64,000 nt of DNA from Pseudoponticoccus marisrubri (GTDB lineage Bacteria; Pseudomonadota; Alphaproteobacteria; Rhodobacterales; Rhodobacteraceae): contig NZ_LPXO01000002.1 in the NCBI RefSeq assembly GCF_001482405.1, positions 1-64,000 on the forward strand. Reading direction: 5' to 3'. Within the stretch, counting starts at the first letter, position 1. The number at the start of each line of letters is the position of its first letter. This document shows positions 40,849 to 49,788 of the stretch, piece by piece. The notes beneath the pieces are model-generated. The model was not told the DNA's origin. It did no database searches and was given only the letters and a program-made list of their open reading frames with translations. The position numbers and the translations under genes are program-made.

Positions 40849-41871
40849 ATGATCGATCACGCCACCGCAACGGACGTTGAAATCCGCAACAACGACCTCT
40901 CTGCCGCCCCCGGCTTGCCGCTGGTGCTGGTGGTCCGAAACGAACGTTTTCTGTTGCCGGATTTCCTGGATCATTATCGCGCGCTCGGGGTGGAACGCTT
41001 TTTTGTGCTCGACGACGCCTCCGACGACGGCACGCCCGACTTTCTCGCCACGCAGCCCGATGTCTGCCTGCTGGCGTCGTCGTACCGATACGGCGACAAA
41101 CCCGATCCCGACAGCCTCCCTCCCGCGCTGCGCGGCAAACCCGACACCCGCATGATCCATGTTTGGCGCACCGGCTTGATGAACCGATTCTGCGCTGATG
41201 GCTGGGCGTTGCAATGCGACGCGGATGAATTCCTGCTGCTGCCCTCGAAAACCCGGCTGCCCGATGTCATCGCACGCCTCGAGGCCGAACATGCGCGGGG
41301 CGCCTGGGGCGGCATGATCGACCTCTACCCGCGCAGCATCTCCGACCTGTCCGCTTATGACGAGACGGGTTTCGTGTATCCCAAGGCCGCTTGGTTCTTT
41401 GATGGCGTCCGACATTTTTCCATGCGCAAGGGCAAGCCGCCCCGCCACCACTATGTCGGCGTGCGCCACAGGCTTGACGTCGCCTTCGCGGACAAACCCG
41501 ACCTGTCACGCTTTCAAAGTCTGAAACTGCGCCTGCGCGGGGCACGCAAGTCGCCCTCGGGCACGCTGGTCAAGCCGATCCTTCAGCGCTGGTCCGCTAG
41601 TGCCTACTATCTCAACAGCCATGTCACCACGCTGCCGCTCAGCTGTTCCATGCTCCTGCCACTGCTTCACTACCGGTACACGCCGGGAATGTTGCGCAAG
41701 CTGGAATGGGCGCTGGAGGCAGGCGGTTATTCGAAGGGCAACGCGGATTACCAGCGCGTCGATGCCATGCTGGCCCGGATGCGCCGGGAGCAGGCCAGCT
41801 TCATGTCGCCTTTATCGGTCCCGCTAACCGGCTTCGACAGTCTGCGTCAAACCTGCAACGCGATCTACTGA
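40849..41871 (+). CDS. Glycosyltransferase family 2-like protein
   Basis: The 340-residue protein has the Glyco_tranf_2_4 start LVLVVRNERFLLPDFLDHYR, then ALGVERFFVLDDASDDGT. Its metal site is QCDADEFLLLP (DxD). This group adds sugars to surface polysaccharides in Rhodobacterales and often occurs in pockets with FkbM and GT4 genes. The C-terminal half is basic (LKLRLRGARKSPSG). The ATG at 40849 has no strong ribosome-binding site. Confidence 0.85.
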   Translation: MIDHATATDVEIRNNDLSAAPGLPLVLVVRNERFLLPDFLDHYRALGVERFFVLDDASDDGTPDFLATQPDVCLLASSYRYGDKPDPDSLPPALRGKPDTRMIHVWRTGLMNRFCADGWALQCDADEFLLLPSKTRLPDVIARLEAEHARGAWGGMIDLYPRSISDLSAYDETGFVYPKAAWFFDGVRHFSMRKGKPPRHHYVGVRHRLDVAFADKPDLSRFQSLKLRLRGARKSPSGTLVKPILQRWSASAYYLNSHVTTLPLSCSMLLPLLHYRYTPGMLRKLEWALEAGGYSKGNADYQRVDAMLARMRREQASFMSPLSVPLTGFDSLRQTCNAIY

Positions 41872-41942
41872 CTCCGTCCGGGCAAGACTCGCAATACCGG
41901 ACCTCTCGAAGCCATTCGCCTCTGATCGACGACCGCGCCACG

Positions 41943-41970
41943 AAAAAGGGGCCCCGAAGAGCCCCTTTCC
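41943..41970 (-). terminator. Rho-independent terminator of rplM-rpsI
   Basis: Read on the minus strand, AAAGGGGC (41968-41961) pairs with GCCCCTTT (41952-41945), and the T-run continues to 41943. It lies about 50 bases after the rpsI stop. Confidence 0.85.
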
Positions 41971-42019
41971 GATACGTTTCGCCAGATGTGCCGGGTGGGT
42001 ATGCACCCGACCTCCCGGC

Positions 42020-42520
42020 TTAACGCTTCGAGAACTGGAACGAGCGGCGGGCCTTGCGGCGGCCGAACTTCTTGCGTTCCACCACGCGGCTGTCGCGGGT
42101 CAGGAAGCCGGCGGCCTTCAGCGGCGCGCGCAGCGAGGGATCGTAGAGCTGCAGCGCCTTCGAGATGCCGTGCTTGACCGCGCCGGCCTGGCCGGTCAGG
42201 CCACCGCCCTTGACGGTCGCCATCACGTCGAACTCGCCCTCGACACCGGCGATCTGGAAGGGCTGGCGCAGGATCAGCTGCAGCACGGGACGGGCAAAAT
42301 ACTTGTCCATCTCCTTGCCGTTCACGACCACCTTGCCCGAGCCCGGCTTGATCCAGACGCGGGCCACCGCGTCCTTCCGCTTGCCCGTGGCATAGGAGCG
42401 GCCCAGCTCGTCACGCACCGGCTCGCGCGGGGTTTCGAGCTCTTCGGCGCCCTGCACACCGCCCAGGTCCTCGGTCACGGCCTTGGCCAGTTCGTCCAGC
42501 GAAGAAATCTGATCAGCCAT
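42020..42520 (-). CDS. rpsI: 30S ribosomal protein S9
   Basis: The 166-residue protein has an alphaproteobacterial N-terminal extension ([20 protein letters not shown] and on), then the S9 core [19 protein letters not shown] and the invariant C-terminal tail ending SFQFSKR, which reaches the P-site tRNA. The ATG overlaps the rplM stop (TAATG). Confidence 0.97.
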   Translation of the reverse strand: MADQISSLDELAKAVTEDLGGVQGAEELETPREPVRDELGRSYATGKRKDAVARVWIKPGSGKVVVNGKEMDKYFARPVLQLILRQPFQIAGVEGEFDVMATVKGGGLTGQAGAVKHGISKALQLYDPSLRAPLKAAGFLTRDSRVVERKKFGRRKARRSFQFSKR

Positions 42521-42984
42521 TATTTCGCCACCCGGGTATTCTTGGAGTTCTTCGATTTGACGTCCAGAACCGTCGGGTTCTGGGCCTCGTGCGGATGCTC
42601 GGCACCGGCATAGATGCGCAGGTTGGTCAGCTGCTTGCGCGCCAGGCGGTTGCCCGGCAGCATGCGCTTGACGGCCTGGAAGACGACCCGCTCGGGATGT
42701 GCGCCCTCGAGGATCTGCTCCTTGGTGCGCGACTTGATCCCGCCGGGATGGCCGGTGTGCCAGTAGAAGTTTTCCTGACGCTTGTTGCCGGTCAGCTGGA
42801 TCTTGTCGGCATTCACCACGATCACGTTGTCCCCCATGTCCATGTGGGGCGTGAAGGACGGCTTGTGCTTGCCGCGCAGACGCTGGGCGACGATCGAGGC
42901 GAGGCGGCCGAGAACGATGCCCTCGGCATCGATCACGATCCACGACTTCTCGATGTCTGCCGGGGTCGCAGAGAAGGTTTTCAT
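42520..42984 (-). CDS. rplM: 50S ribosomal protein L13
   Basis: The 154-residue protein has the start [20 protein letters not shown] and the L13 signature [19 protein letters not shown], then [20 protein letters not shown]. It is the first gene of the rplM-rpsI operon and overlaps rpsI by one base. A consensus promoter lies 67-94 bases upstream. Confidence 0.97.
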   Translation of the reverse strand: MKTFSATPADIEKSWIVIDAEGIVLGRLASIVAQRLRGKHKPSFTPHMDMGDNVIVVNADKIQLTGNKRQENFYWHTGHPGGIKSRTKEQILEGAHPERVVFQAVKRMLPGNRLARKQLTNLRIYAGAEHPHEAQNPTVLDVKSKNSKNTRVAK

Positions 42985-43050
42985 GTTATCACCCGTTCGA
43001 TTGAAAGGGCCGCGCCCCGCAAGAGGCCCGGCCCGAAATCCGATTGCGGG

Positions 43051-43078
43051 GTTATACAGGCGCCGATTTTCCAGTCAA
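43051..43078 (-). promoter_or_regulatory. Consensus promoter of rplM-rpsI
   Basis: On the minus strand TTGACT (43078-43073) and TATAAC (43056-43051) are spaced by 16 bases, close to the sigma-70 consensus and fitting for a ribosomal operon. Confidence 0.75.
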
Positions 43079-43228
43079 GCGCGGAATGCGCAGGAAAACA
43101 CAACAAAACCAGAGACTTGAAAATACGGTACCCAGATACCCCACATTCTTCACCCCGTCTTCACCCACAGGACAGCCCCGCACAACCGTGACATTTCGGC
43201 AAAACTTCACCGCCGACGGAATTTTCTC

Positions 43229-43256
43229 TTGATCGACTCGGGGTCGGGTCATAGGT
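43229..43256 (+). promoter_or_regulatory. Candidate promoter of speD-speE
   Basis: TTGATC at 43229-43234 and ATAGGT at 43251-43256 with a 16-base spacer. It would give a leader of about 118 bases that includes the hairpin at 43290-43312. Confidence 0.35.
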
Positions 43257-43379
43257 GGGCCTCACTTTCGGAACCGATCCCAACCCGTACGCCCTGCCGC
43301 CAACGCAGGGCGCCATTGTCTTCGGGGGGCGCTAAGGAACCGACTGGAACGCACTGCTGGATTGAGAGAGGAGCATGTC

Positions 43380-43895
43380 ATGAAGGACATCAACCTCTTC
43401 CAACTGGGGTACGGTCTGGAGACAGGCGCCCACGAGGAAGACACCACCCGGGGTCTCGCCCCCGCACCCGTGGCCCCGCGCGACGTCATGGATGACGACC
43501 GCGAGGATCACTTCATCCGCGATGGCGAAAGCGTCTATGCCGGCAATCACCTGATCATCGAGGTGGTCAATGGCGACGGGCTGGATGACGAGGCGCGCAT
43601 CCAGCAGGCCTTCCGCGACTGCGTGGACACCTGCGGCGCCACGCTGCTGCACATCCACACGCACAAGTTCTCGCCGCAGGGCGTCTCCGGCGTGGCCGTG
43701 CTGGCCGAGAGCCACATCTCCGTGCACACCTGGCCCGAGATCGGCTATGGCGCCTTCGACGTGTTCATGTGCGGCGACGCGCGCCCCTGGCTGGCGGTGG
43801 ACGTGCTCAAGGCCGCCTTCGACACCGATGACGTGCGCGTCAAGGCGCTGCGCCGGGGCGAAGGCCTCGTGGACGGCGCGACGCTGGCGGCCTGA
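43380..43895 (+). CDS. speD: S-adenosylmethionine decarboxylase proenzyme
   Basis: The 171-residue proenzyme is cut before Ser111 in LAESHISVHTWPE to give the pyruvoyl group. His116 and Cys131 (FMCGDA) lie at the +5 and +20 spacing of the class. It makes decarboxylated SAM for spermidine synthesis by SpeE, encoded 84 bases downstream. An N-terminal extension of about 45 residues (MKDINLFQLGYGLETGAHEE and on) precedes the core and is longer than in Bacillus. The ATG at 43380 is one of two nearby; GAGAGAGGAG precedes it. Confidence 0.94.
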   Translation: MKDINLFQLGYGLETGAHEEDTTRGLAPAPVAPRDVMDDDREDHFIRDGESVYAGNHLIIEVVNGDGLDDEARIQQAFRDCVDTCGATLLHIHTHKFSPQGVSGVAVLAESHISVHTWPEIGYGAFDVFMCGDARPWLAVDVLKAAFDTDDVRVKALRRGEGLVDGATLAA

Positions 43896-43920
43896 TCCGC
43901 CGGGTCCGACCCAGATCCTG

Positions 43921-43948
43921 ACGCCCCGGCCCGCTGCCGGGGCGTTTT
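43921..43948 (+). terminator. Hairpin between speD and speE
   Basis: ACGCCCCGGC (43921-43930) pairs with GCCGGGGCGT (43936-43945), followed by TTTT from 43945. It may end part of the speD transcripts and lower speE expression. Confidence 0.55.
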
Positions 43949-43979
43949 ACGTTCCAAGACCCAGCTCACGGAGGCCCCG

Positions 43980-44825
43980 ATGTCCGACTGGATGCAGGAA
44001 AAGCTTCACCCCCATCACGCCCAGGCGCTCAAGCTCGACCGCGTGCTCTATGACAGCGAGACCGATCACCAGCGCCTGAAGGTCTTCGAGAACGGCACCT
44101 TCGGCCGCGTGCTGACGCTGGATGACGTGGTCCAGACCACCGAAGGCGACAACGCCATCTACCACGAGATGCTGACCCATGTGCCGATCCTCGCCCATGG
44201 CGCGGCGAAACGCGTCTGCATCGTGGGCGGCGGCGATGGCGGCATGGCGCGCGAGGTGCTGCGCCATGACAGCGTCACCCATGTCACCATGGTCGAGATC
44301 GACGCCGGCGTGGTCGAGTTTTCCAAGGAGTACCTGCCCACGCTCAGCCAGGGGGCCTTCGACGATCCGCGCCTGAGCCTCGTGATCGACGACGGTGCGG
44401 CCTTCATGAAGACGACCGAGGGCGGCTTTGATGTCATCATCGTCGACAGCACCGACCCGATCGGCCCGGGCGAGGTTCTGTTCACCGACACGTTCTATGG
44501 CCATGCCAAGCGCGCGCTGGCCCCCGGCGGCATCCTCGTGACCCAGAACGGGGTGCCCTTCCTGCAGGCCGAGGAACTGACCAACACGATGCGGGCCTTC
44601 CAGGCGCTGTTCGCGGATGCCACCTGCTACATGGCGACGATCCCGACCTATGCGGGCGGGCCCATGGCCTTTGGCTGGGGCACGGACGGCACGTCGCGCG
44701 ACACCCCGCTGGAGACGCTGCAGGACCGCTTTGCCGCGGCCGGGCTCGATCCGTTCTACTACACGCCCGAGGTGCACAAGGCGGCCTTCGCCCTGCCCGC
44801 CTACGTGGTGAAATGCCTGCCCTGA
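43980..44825 (+). CDS. speE: Spermidine synthase
   Basis: The 281-residue aminopropyltransferase has the signature VCIVGGGDGGMAREVLRH, the decarboxylated-SAM acid loop TMVEIDAGVVEF, and IIVDSTDPIGPGEVLFT with the catalytic Asp. It moves an aminopropyl group to putrescine. It follows speD and completes the pathway from SAM. Confidence 0.96.
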   Translation: MSDWMQEKLHPHHAQALKLDRVLYDSETDHQRLKVFENGTFGRVLTLDDVVQTTEGDNAIYHEMLTHVPILAHGAAKRVCIVGGGDGGMAREVLRHDSVTHVTMVEIDAGVVEFSKEYLPTLSQGAFDDPRLSLVIDDGAAFMKTTEGGFDVIIVDSTDPIGPGEVLFTDTFYGHAKRALAPGGILVTQNGVPFLQAEELTNTMRAFQALFADATCYMATIPTYAGGPMAFGWGTDGTSRDTPLETLQDRFAAAGLDPFYYTPEVHKAAFALPAYVVKCLP

Positions 44826-44834
44826 GCTGCAAAA

Positions 44835-44861
44835 CGCCCCCGACCCGGCGGATCGGGGGCG
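44835..44861 (+). terminator. Hairpin after speE
   Basis: CGCCCCCGA (44835-44843) pairs with TCGGGGGCG (44853-44861). A run of A lies on the left flank, so on the minus strand it ends in TTTT and may serve the convergent small gene. Confidence 0.55.
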
Positions 44862-44878
44862 CCTGTACGGTCGCGCAC

Positions 44879-45013
44879 CTACTTGCGGATCATCCGCATC
44901 AGCCCGCGCGCCACTTGGCGCTCGGGACTGCCATGGGTCCGGCGCGGATGGCCGTGATGGCGCGAGCGGGAAAAGCCACGCACCGCGCGGCGAATCATGC
45001 CTCCGAGATTCAT
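44879..45013 (-). CDS. Small Arg/His-rich protein, 44 residues
   Basis: The frame MNLGGMIRRAVRGFSRSRHH continues to GLMRMIRK. The ATG at 45013 is seven bases after GAGGAC, a fair ribosome-binding site. The product is strongly basic with no membrane segment and could bind nucleic acid. It lies between speE and the thioesterase gene, convergent with speE, and the speE hairpin shows T on its strand. Not recognised; it could be a chance frame. Confidence 0.45.
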   Translation of the reverse strand: MNLGGMIRRAVRGFSRSRHHGHPRRTHGSPERQVARGLMRMIRK

Positions 45014-45097
45014 CTGCTGTCCTCCTCTGGGCCTCGCGGCGCGGGATGCGCCGCCTGTCTTCCCGGGAACGCGCCCGGGGCCCGGCCGTTCCACCGG

Positions 45098-45520
45098 CTA
45101 GCGGGCCGGCGGGATGGCATAGGTCAGGCTGGCATGGGCCACCGGTTCGGGACTGCCCTCGCTGAACAGCAGCACATCGGTCACCGACAGCGACCGACCC
45201 AGCTTGAGCACCCGCGCCTCGGCCAGCACGTCGCGGCCCGCCGCGGGCTTGCGCATGAAATCGATCGAGCAATGCGTGGTCACGGTCAGCGCCTGCCGGC
45301 CGATCCGCGCCATGGTCGCCACATAGGCCGCCACGTCGGCCAGGCTGAACATGGCCGGCCCCGACACGGTGCCGCCCGGGCGCAGGTGCCGCTCGTCGCC
45401 CAGAAGCCGCATCACCAGCAGCTCCTCGTCCAGCCGGTCGATCGCGAACATGCCGCGCACCTGCGGAAACACCTCTTCGAGGAATGCCGCCATTTCCTCT
45501 GCCTCGATCTTCAATGCCAA
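45098..45520 (-). CDS. PaaI-family hotdog thioesterase
   Basis: The 140-residue hotdog protein has the PaaI/YdiI pattern: HLRPGGTVSGPAMFSLADVA, with the Gly-containing turn and the acid in the central helix, then TTHCSIDFMRKPAAGRDVLA. It would hydrolyse an acyl- or aryl-CoA. It is divergent from the enoyl-CoA hydratase gene, which suggests related acyl-CoA chemistry. Confidence 0.87.
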   Translation of the reverse strand: MALKIEAEEMAAFLEEVFPQVRGMFAIDRLDEELLVMRLLGDERHLRPGGTVSGPAMFSLADVAAYVATMARIGRQALTVTTHCSIDFMRKPAAGRDVLAEARVLKLGRSLSVTDVLLFSEGSPEPVAHASLTYAIPPAR

Positions 45521-45575
45521 GGGCCTGTCCTTTCGCTTTTGGCGCAGCTAATCTCGCCCCGACATGGAGGACAAG

Positions 45576-46358
45576 ATGCAACTTCTCGACCGCAGTGACG
45601 CGGGGGGCATCGCCCACCTGCACCTCAACGCCCCGCAAAAGCTCAACGCCCTCTCGGACGAGATGCTGGCCGCGCTGCAGGCGCAGATCGACGCGCTGGC
45701 CGAGGATCGCGAGACGCGCGTGGTGATCCTGTCCGGTGCGGGCAAGGCCTTCTGCGCGGGCCATGACCTCAAGCAGATGCAGGCCGGCCGGCAATCCGAG
45801 GATGGCGGGCGCGCCTATTTCGCCGATCTCTTCAGCCGCTGCGCCAAGGTAATGTCGGGGCTGCAGCGCCTGCCCCAGCAGGGCCTCGCGCAGGTCCACG
45901 GCATCGCCACCGCCGCCGGTTGCCAGCTGGTCGCCTCCTGCGACATGGCCGTCGCCGCCGAGGGCACGCGCTTTGGTGTGAACGGGGTGAATATCGGGCT
46001 CTTCTGCTCCACCCCCATGGTGGCGCTGACCCGCAACATCCCCGCCAAGCGCGCCTTCGAGATGCTGACCACCGGCCAGTTCATCGAGGCGCAGGAGGCC
46101 GAGCGCCTTGGCCTGGTCAACCGCGTCGTCCCGCAGGACGCGCTCGAGACCGCAACGCGCGAACTGGCCGAGACCGTGGCCGCCAAGCTGACTGCCGCGG
46201 TCAAGATCGGCAAGCAATCCTTCTACGACCAGATGAGCATGGATCTCGACGCGGCCTATGCCTTCACCGGCGCCAACATGGTCGAGAACATGCTGTGGCG
46301 CGACACCGAGGAAGGCATCTCGGCCTTCATCGAGAAGCGCAAGCCCGACTGGGCCTGA
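45576..46358 (+). CDS. Enoyl-CoA hydratase/isomerase family protein
   Basis: The 260-residue crotonase-fold protein has the oxyanion strands FCAGHDLKQM and HGIATAAGCQLVASCDMAVA. The first catalytic Glu is replaced (GCQLV where GGGxEL is usual), as in ECHDC3-like members, so hydration is not certain. The ATG at 45576 follows GGAGGA by four bases; the ATG at 45564 has no ribosome-binding site. Divergent from the thioesterase gene. Confidence 0.86.
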   Translation: MQLLDRSDAGGIAHLHLNAPQKLNALSDEMLAALQAQIDALAEDRETRVVILSGAGKAFCAGHDLKQMQAGRQSEDGGRAYFADLFSRCAKVMSGLQRLPQQGLAQVHGIATAAGCQLVASCDMAVAAEGTRFGVNGVNIGLFCSTPMVALTRNIPAKRAFEMLTTGQFIEAQEAERLGLVNRVVPQDALETATRELAETVAAKLTAAVKIGKQSFYDQMSMDLDAAYAFTGANMVENMLWRDTEEGISAFIEKRKPDWA

Positions 46359-46481
46359 CGGGTTTCGGACGTTTCGGCGAGATCCCTGCCCGAAACGTAC
46401 GAAACGGACAATTTGCCGGCGGAGCGCGGGAGCGCCCCCTCCGCCTTTCCATCGACGCAGAGCACGCATAGATCGGAACCC

Positions 46482-47846
46482 ATGACACAGACACTTCATA
46501 TCGTCGGCGGCGGCATGGCCGGCTCCGAAGCCGCGTGGCAGGCCGCACAGGCCGGCATCCAGGTGGTCATCCACGAGATGCGCCCCAAGGTTAAGACCTT
46601 CGCGCATCATACTGAAAAACTGGGGGAAATGGTCTGCTCCAATTCCTTCCGCTCGGATGATGACGAACAGAACGCCGTGGGGCTCCTGCATTGGGAGATG
46701 CGCGCCGCCGACAGTCTGGTGATGGCCTCGGCCGACCGCAACCGGCTGCCCGCCGGCGGCGCGCTGGCCGTCGACCGCGAAGGGTTCTCCGAGCACATCA
46801 CGCAGATCCTGCGCAACCACCCCAACATCCTGATTTCCAACGAGGAAATCACCGATCTGCCGTCCGAGGGCCAGTGGATCTTCGCCACCGGCCCGCTCAC
46901 CTCGGACGCGCTGGGAGCGGCGATCCGCGCCGAGACCGGCACCGACCGGCTGGCCTTCTTCGACGCCATCGCCCCCATCGTCTATGCCGACAGCATCGAC
47001 ATGTCCGTCGCCTGGGAACAATCGCGCTATGACAAGGGCGAGACCGAGGCAGAGCGCCGCGCCTACCTCAACTGCCCGATGACCCGCGACCAGTACGAGG
47101 CCTTTATCGACGCGCTTCTGGCGGCCGAGAAGACCGAATTTCATGAAGGCGAAACAGCCACTTACTTCGATGGCTGCCTGCCGATCGAGGTCATGGCCGA
47201 GCGCGGCCGCGAGACGCTGCGCCACGGGCCGATGAAGCCCATCGGCCTGACCAATGCGCATGATCCCGAGACCAAGCCTTATGCCGTGGTGCAGCTGCGC
47301 CGCGACAATGCGCTGGGGACGCTCTACAATATCGTGGGCTTCCAGACAAAGATGAAGTACGGCGCGCAAACCGCTGTTTTCAAGACGATTCCGGGGCTCG
47401 AGAATGCCTCTTTCGCGCGGCTTGGCGGCATCCATCGCAACACCTTCCTGAACAGCCCCACGCTACTCGACGCGCAGATGCGCCTGCGCTCGCGCCCCAA
47501 TATCCGCTTCGCCGGCCAGGTCACCGGGGTCGAAGGCTACGTGGAATCCGCCGCCATGGGCCTGATTGCCGGCCGTATGGCCGCGGCCGAGCTGCAGGGC
47601 CTGCCCCTGCCGACCGTGCCGCAGGACAGCGCCCATGGCGCGTTGATCCACCACATCTCGGGCGGGGCCGAGGCCAAGACCTTCCAGCCGATGAACGTGA
47701 ATTTCGGCCTGTTCCGCCCGCTGGACGGCGTGCGCGGTGGACGCAGGGGCCGGCGCGACCGTTACAAGGCCTATACAGATCGGGCCAAGGCCGCGTGGCA
47801 GGGTTGGCTGGGCCAACAGGGGCTTGACGGTCACGCCGCGGAATAG
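46482..47846 (+). CDS. trmFO: Methylenetetrahydrofolate-tRNA-(uracil-5-)-methyltransferase
   Basis: The 454-residue flavoprotein has the FAD site [20 protein letters not shown] and the Cys-bearing segment [12 protein letters not shown], with [20 protein letters not shown] and [20 protein letters not shown] later. It makes T54 in tRNA with a folate carbon donor, as in most alphaproteobacteria that lack TrmA. It leads a block with a methyltransferase and gluQ. Confidence 0.96.
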   Translation: MTQTLHIVGGGMAGSEAAWQAAQAGIQVVIHEMRPKVKTFAHHTEKLGEMVCSNSFRSDDDEQNAVGLLHWEMRAADSLVMASADRNRLPAGGALAVDREGFSEHITQILRNHPNILISNEEITDLPSEGQWIFATGPLTSDALGAAIRAETGTDRLAFFDAIAPIVYADSIDMSVAWEQSRYDKGETEAERRAYLNCPMTRDQYEAFIDALLAAEKTEFHEGETATYFDGCLPIEVMAERGRETLRHGPMKPIGLTNAHDPETKPYAVVQLRRDNALGTLYNIVGFQTKMKYGAQTAVFKTIPGLENASFARLGGIHRNTFLNSPTLLDAQMRLRSRPNIRFAGQVTGVEGYVESAAMGLIAGRMAAAELQGLPLPTVPQDSAHGALIHHISGGAEAKTFQPMNVNFGLFRPLDGVRGGRRGRRDRYKAYTDRAKAAWQGWLGQQGLDGHAAE

Positions 47847-47859
47847 GACCCTTGTGTGC

Positions 47860-48474
47860 ATGACGGATGACACGGACAGCTTCTTCGACAAGGTCTACAA
47901 GACCCGCGACAGCGACGGCACGCGCGCACTTTATGACGATTGGTCAACGCGTTACGAGGCAGAGGTGGCACAGCAGGGCTATGCCACCCCGGGCCGCTGC
48001 GCGCAGGCGCTGCACGCCTTCCTGACCGACCCGGACGCGCCGATCCTCGACATGGGCTGCGGCACCGGCCTGTCCGGGCTGGCGCTGCGCCTCGCCGGGT
48101 TTACCACGATCGACGGGCGCGACCTGTCGCCCGGGATGCTGGAAGAGGCCCGCAAGAAGGAGGTCTATCGCGACCTGTCCCCCATCGGGCCCGACGACCC
48201 GCTGCCCGAGGGGTACAGCGCGATCTGCGCCATCGGGGTCATCGGCGCAGGGGCTGCGCCGCTCTCGGTGCTCGACCGCATTGTCGAGGCCCTGCCATCC
48301 GGTGGGCTGACGGTGTTCTCCTTCAACGATCACACGCTGCAGGATCCGGCCTATCACGGCCGGGTCGAGGCGCTGATCGGCGAAGGGGTGCTGCGCGAGC
48401 ATTTCCGCGAAGACGGGCCGCACCTGCCCGGCATGAACATGAACGCCACCGTCTACGTGCTTGAAAAAGTGTGA
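47860..48474 (+). CDS. Class I SAM-dependent methyltransferase
   Basis: The 204-residue protein has motif I ILDMGCGTGLSGLALRLAGF, motif II with an acidic turn DGRDLSPGMLEEARKK, and the WBSCR27-like start FFDKVYKTRDSDGTRALYDD, then WSTRYEAEV. The substrate is unknown. It starts 13 bases after trmFO and overlaps gluQ by four bases (GTGTGA), so all three are one operon. Confidence 0.85.
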   Translation: MTDDTDSFFDKVYKTRDSDGTRALYDDWSTRYEAEVAQQGYATPGRCAQALHAFLTDPDAPILDMGCGTGLSGLALRLAGFTTIDGRDLSPGMLEEARKKEVYRDLSPIGPDDPLPEGYSAICAIGVIGAGAAPLSVLDRIVEALPSGGLTVFSFNDHTLQDPAYHGRVEALIGEGVLREHFREDGPHLPGMNMNATVYVLEKV

Positions 48475-49352
48475 CATTCACCACGCGTTTCGCCCCGTCC
48501 CCGACCGGCCCGCTGCATCTTGGCCATGCCTTTTCGGCGCTGCTGGGCTTCGACCTCGCGCAGGCCGAGGGCGGCACTTTCCTTTTGCGCATCGACGATC
48601 TGGACCAAAGCCGCGCCCGCCCGGAATGGGAGGCGCAGATCAAGGATGATCTGACCTGGCTTGGCCTGTCCTGGCCCGAGCCCTGCCGCAAGCAATCGGA
48701 GTGCCACGCCGAATATGAGGCCGCGCTGGACCGTTTGTGGCAGATGGGTCTGCTCTACCCCTGCCGCTGCACGCGACGCGACATTCGCGAGGCGCTCTCC
48801 GCCCCGCAGGAAGGCGCGCCGATCGAGGGGCCGGACGGGTTGGTCTATCCGGGCACCTGCCGCGCGGAGCGGGCCGCATGGGTCGGGCGGGGCCGTCCGA
48901 CCAACAGGACGCTGCGCCTCGACATGGCCGGCGCATTGGAGCGGATCGGCGTGACCGACACGCGCCCCTTGCGCTTCGAGACCTTCATGCAAGACCTGAA
49001 TGACGCGCCGCAAAACCCTGAAAAATCACGTGAAGAAATCTTGAGCGGGATCGGCGACGTGGTGCTGGCGCGACGCGATGCGGGCGCGGCCTATCACCTG
49101 GCCGTGGTGGTGGATGATGCCGCGCAGGCGGTCACGCATGTCATCCGCGGCGCAGATCTGCACGACGCCACCTTCATCCACACCATCCTGCAGGATTTGC
49201 TGGGCCTGAGCCGCCCGCGCTACCTGCACCACCGGCTGATCCGTGATGCGGCGGGCAAGCGGCTGGCAAAGCGCGATGATGCGCGTGCCATTGCCACTTA
49301 TCGCGACCAAGGCCTCAGCCCACAGGAACTGCGCGCCATGATCGGGCTTTAG
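48471..49352 (+). CDS. gluQ: Glutamyl-Q tRNA(Asp) synthetase
   Basis: The 293-residue paralogue of GluRS lacks the anticodon-binding domain. It has the HIGH-type motif FAPSPTGPLHLGHAFSAL, a KMSKS-like GKRLAKRDDA, and a zinc set CRCTRRD with YPGTC. It attaches glutamate to queuosine of tRNA-Asp. The start is a GTG within the end of the methyltransferase gene. It is convergent with hisI, six bases apart. Confidence 0.95.
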   Translation: MTFTTRFAPSPTGPLHLGHAFSALLGFDLAQAEGGTFLLRIDDLDQSRARPEWEAQIKDDLTWLGLSWPEPCRKQSECHAEYEAALDRLWQMGLLYPCRCTRRDIREALSAPQEGAPIEGPDGLVYPGTCRAERAAWVGRGRPTNRTLRLDMAGALERIGVTDTRPLRFETFMQDLNDAPQNPEKSREEILSGIGDVVLARRDAGAAYHLAVVVDDAAQAVTHVIRGADLHDATFIHTILQDLLGLSRPRYLHHRLIRDAAGKRLAKRDDARAIATYRDQGLSPQELRAMIGL

Positions 49353-49358
49353 GCCCGG

Positions 49359-49721
49359 TCAGTCGACCATCGGTTTCATCAGCTCCACCTCATCGCCATT
49401 CGTGACGGAGGTATAGAAGCAGGACCGACGGTTCGTGTGGCAGGCAGGCCCCTCCTGCCGGACGATGGCCAGCAGGCAGTCGCGGTCGCAATCGACGCGC
49501 AGATCGATCAGCGCCTGGGTGTGACCCGAGGTCTCACCCTTGATCCAGAAGGCCTGGCGCGAGCGGGACCAGTAGGTGACCCGCCCCGTCTCGAGCGTCT
49601 TGCGCACCGCATCGGCAGTCATCCACGCCATCATCAGCACCTCGCCCGTGCCCTCGGCCTGCGCGATGCAGGGAACGAGCCCGTTGGCGTCATAGACAAG
49701 CGTGTCAGGATCGAAAGCCAT
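49359..49721 (-). CDS. hisI: Phosphoribosyl-AMP cyclohydrolase
   Basis: The 120-residue single-domain HisI has the signature EVLMMAWMTADAVRKTLETG and YWSRSRQAFWIKGETSGH. Its metal and zinc residues are VDCDRDCLLA and GPACHTNRRSCFY. It opens the ring of PR-AMP in histidine synthesis. HisE is encoded elsewhere, as usual in alphaproteobacteria. Confidence 0.96.
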   Translation of the reverse strand: MAFDPDTLVYDANGLVPCIAQAEGTGEVLMMAWMTADAVRKTLETGRVTYWSRSRQAFWIKGETSGHTQALIDLRVDCDRDCLLAIVRQEGPACHTNRRSCFYTSVTNGDEVELMKPMVD

Positions 49722-49788
49722 GGAAAATACCTTTTTGCATCAGCGCGGGCTGCGCCTATGTAAGGGGAAGACGCGTGGAGGAAAACCC

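Larger units (their letters stand above)
42985..43379. other. Divergent regulatory region between rplM and speD
   Basis: This 395-base stretch holds no gene. It carries the rplM promoter on the minus strand, a weaker speD promoter candidate on the plus strand, and a hairpin (CGCCCTGC at 43290-43297 with GCAGGGCG at 43305-43312) in the speD leader. The hairpin is not followed by T and does not match a SAM riboswitch that I know. Confidence 0.6.

Noticed and set aside
43260-43379. SAM or polyamine riboswitch in front of speD
   Set aside because: Only one simple 8-bp hairpin is visible; I could not match the pseudoknot of SAM-II/SAM-V or any known motif by eye. A covariance-model scan would settle it.
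43947-47435. 1162-codon minus-strand frame
   Set aside because: It runs antisense through speE, enoyl-CoA hydratase and trmFO, all recognised genes; the translation has no domain.
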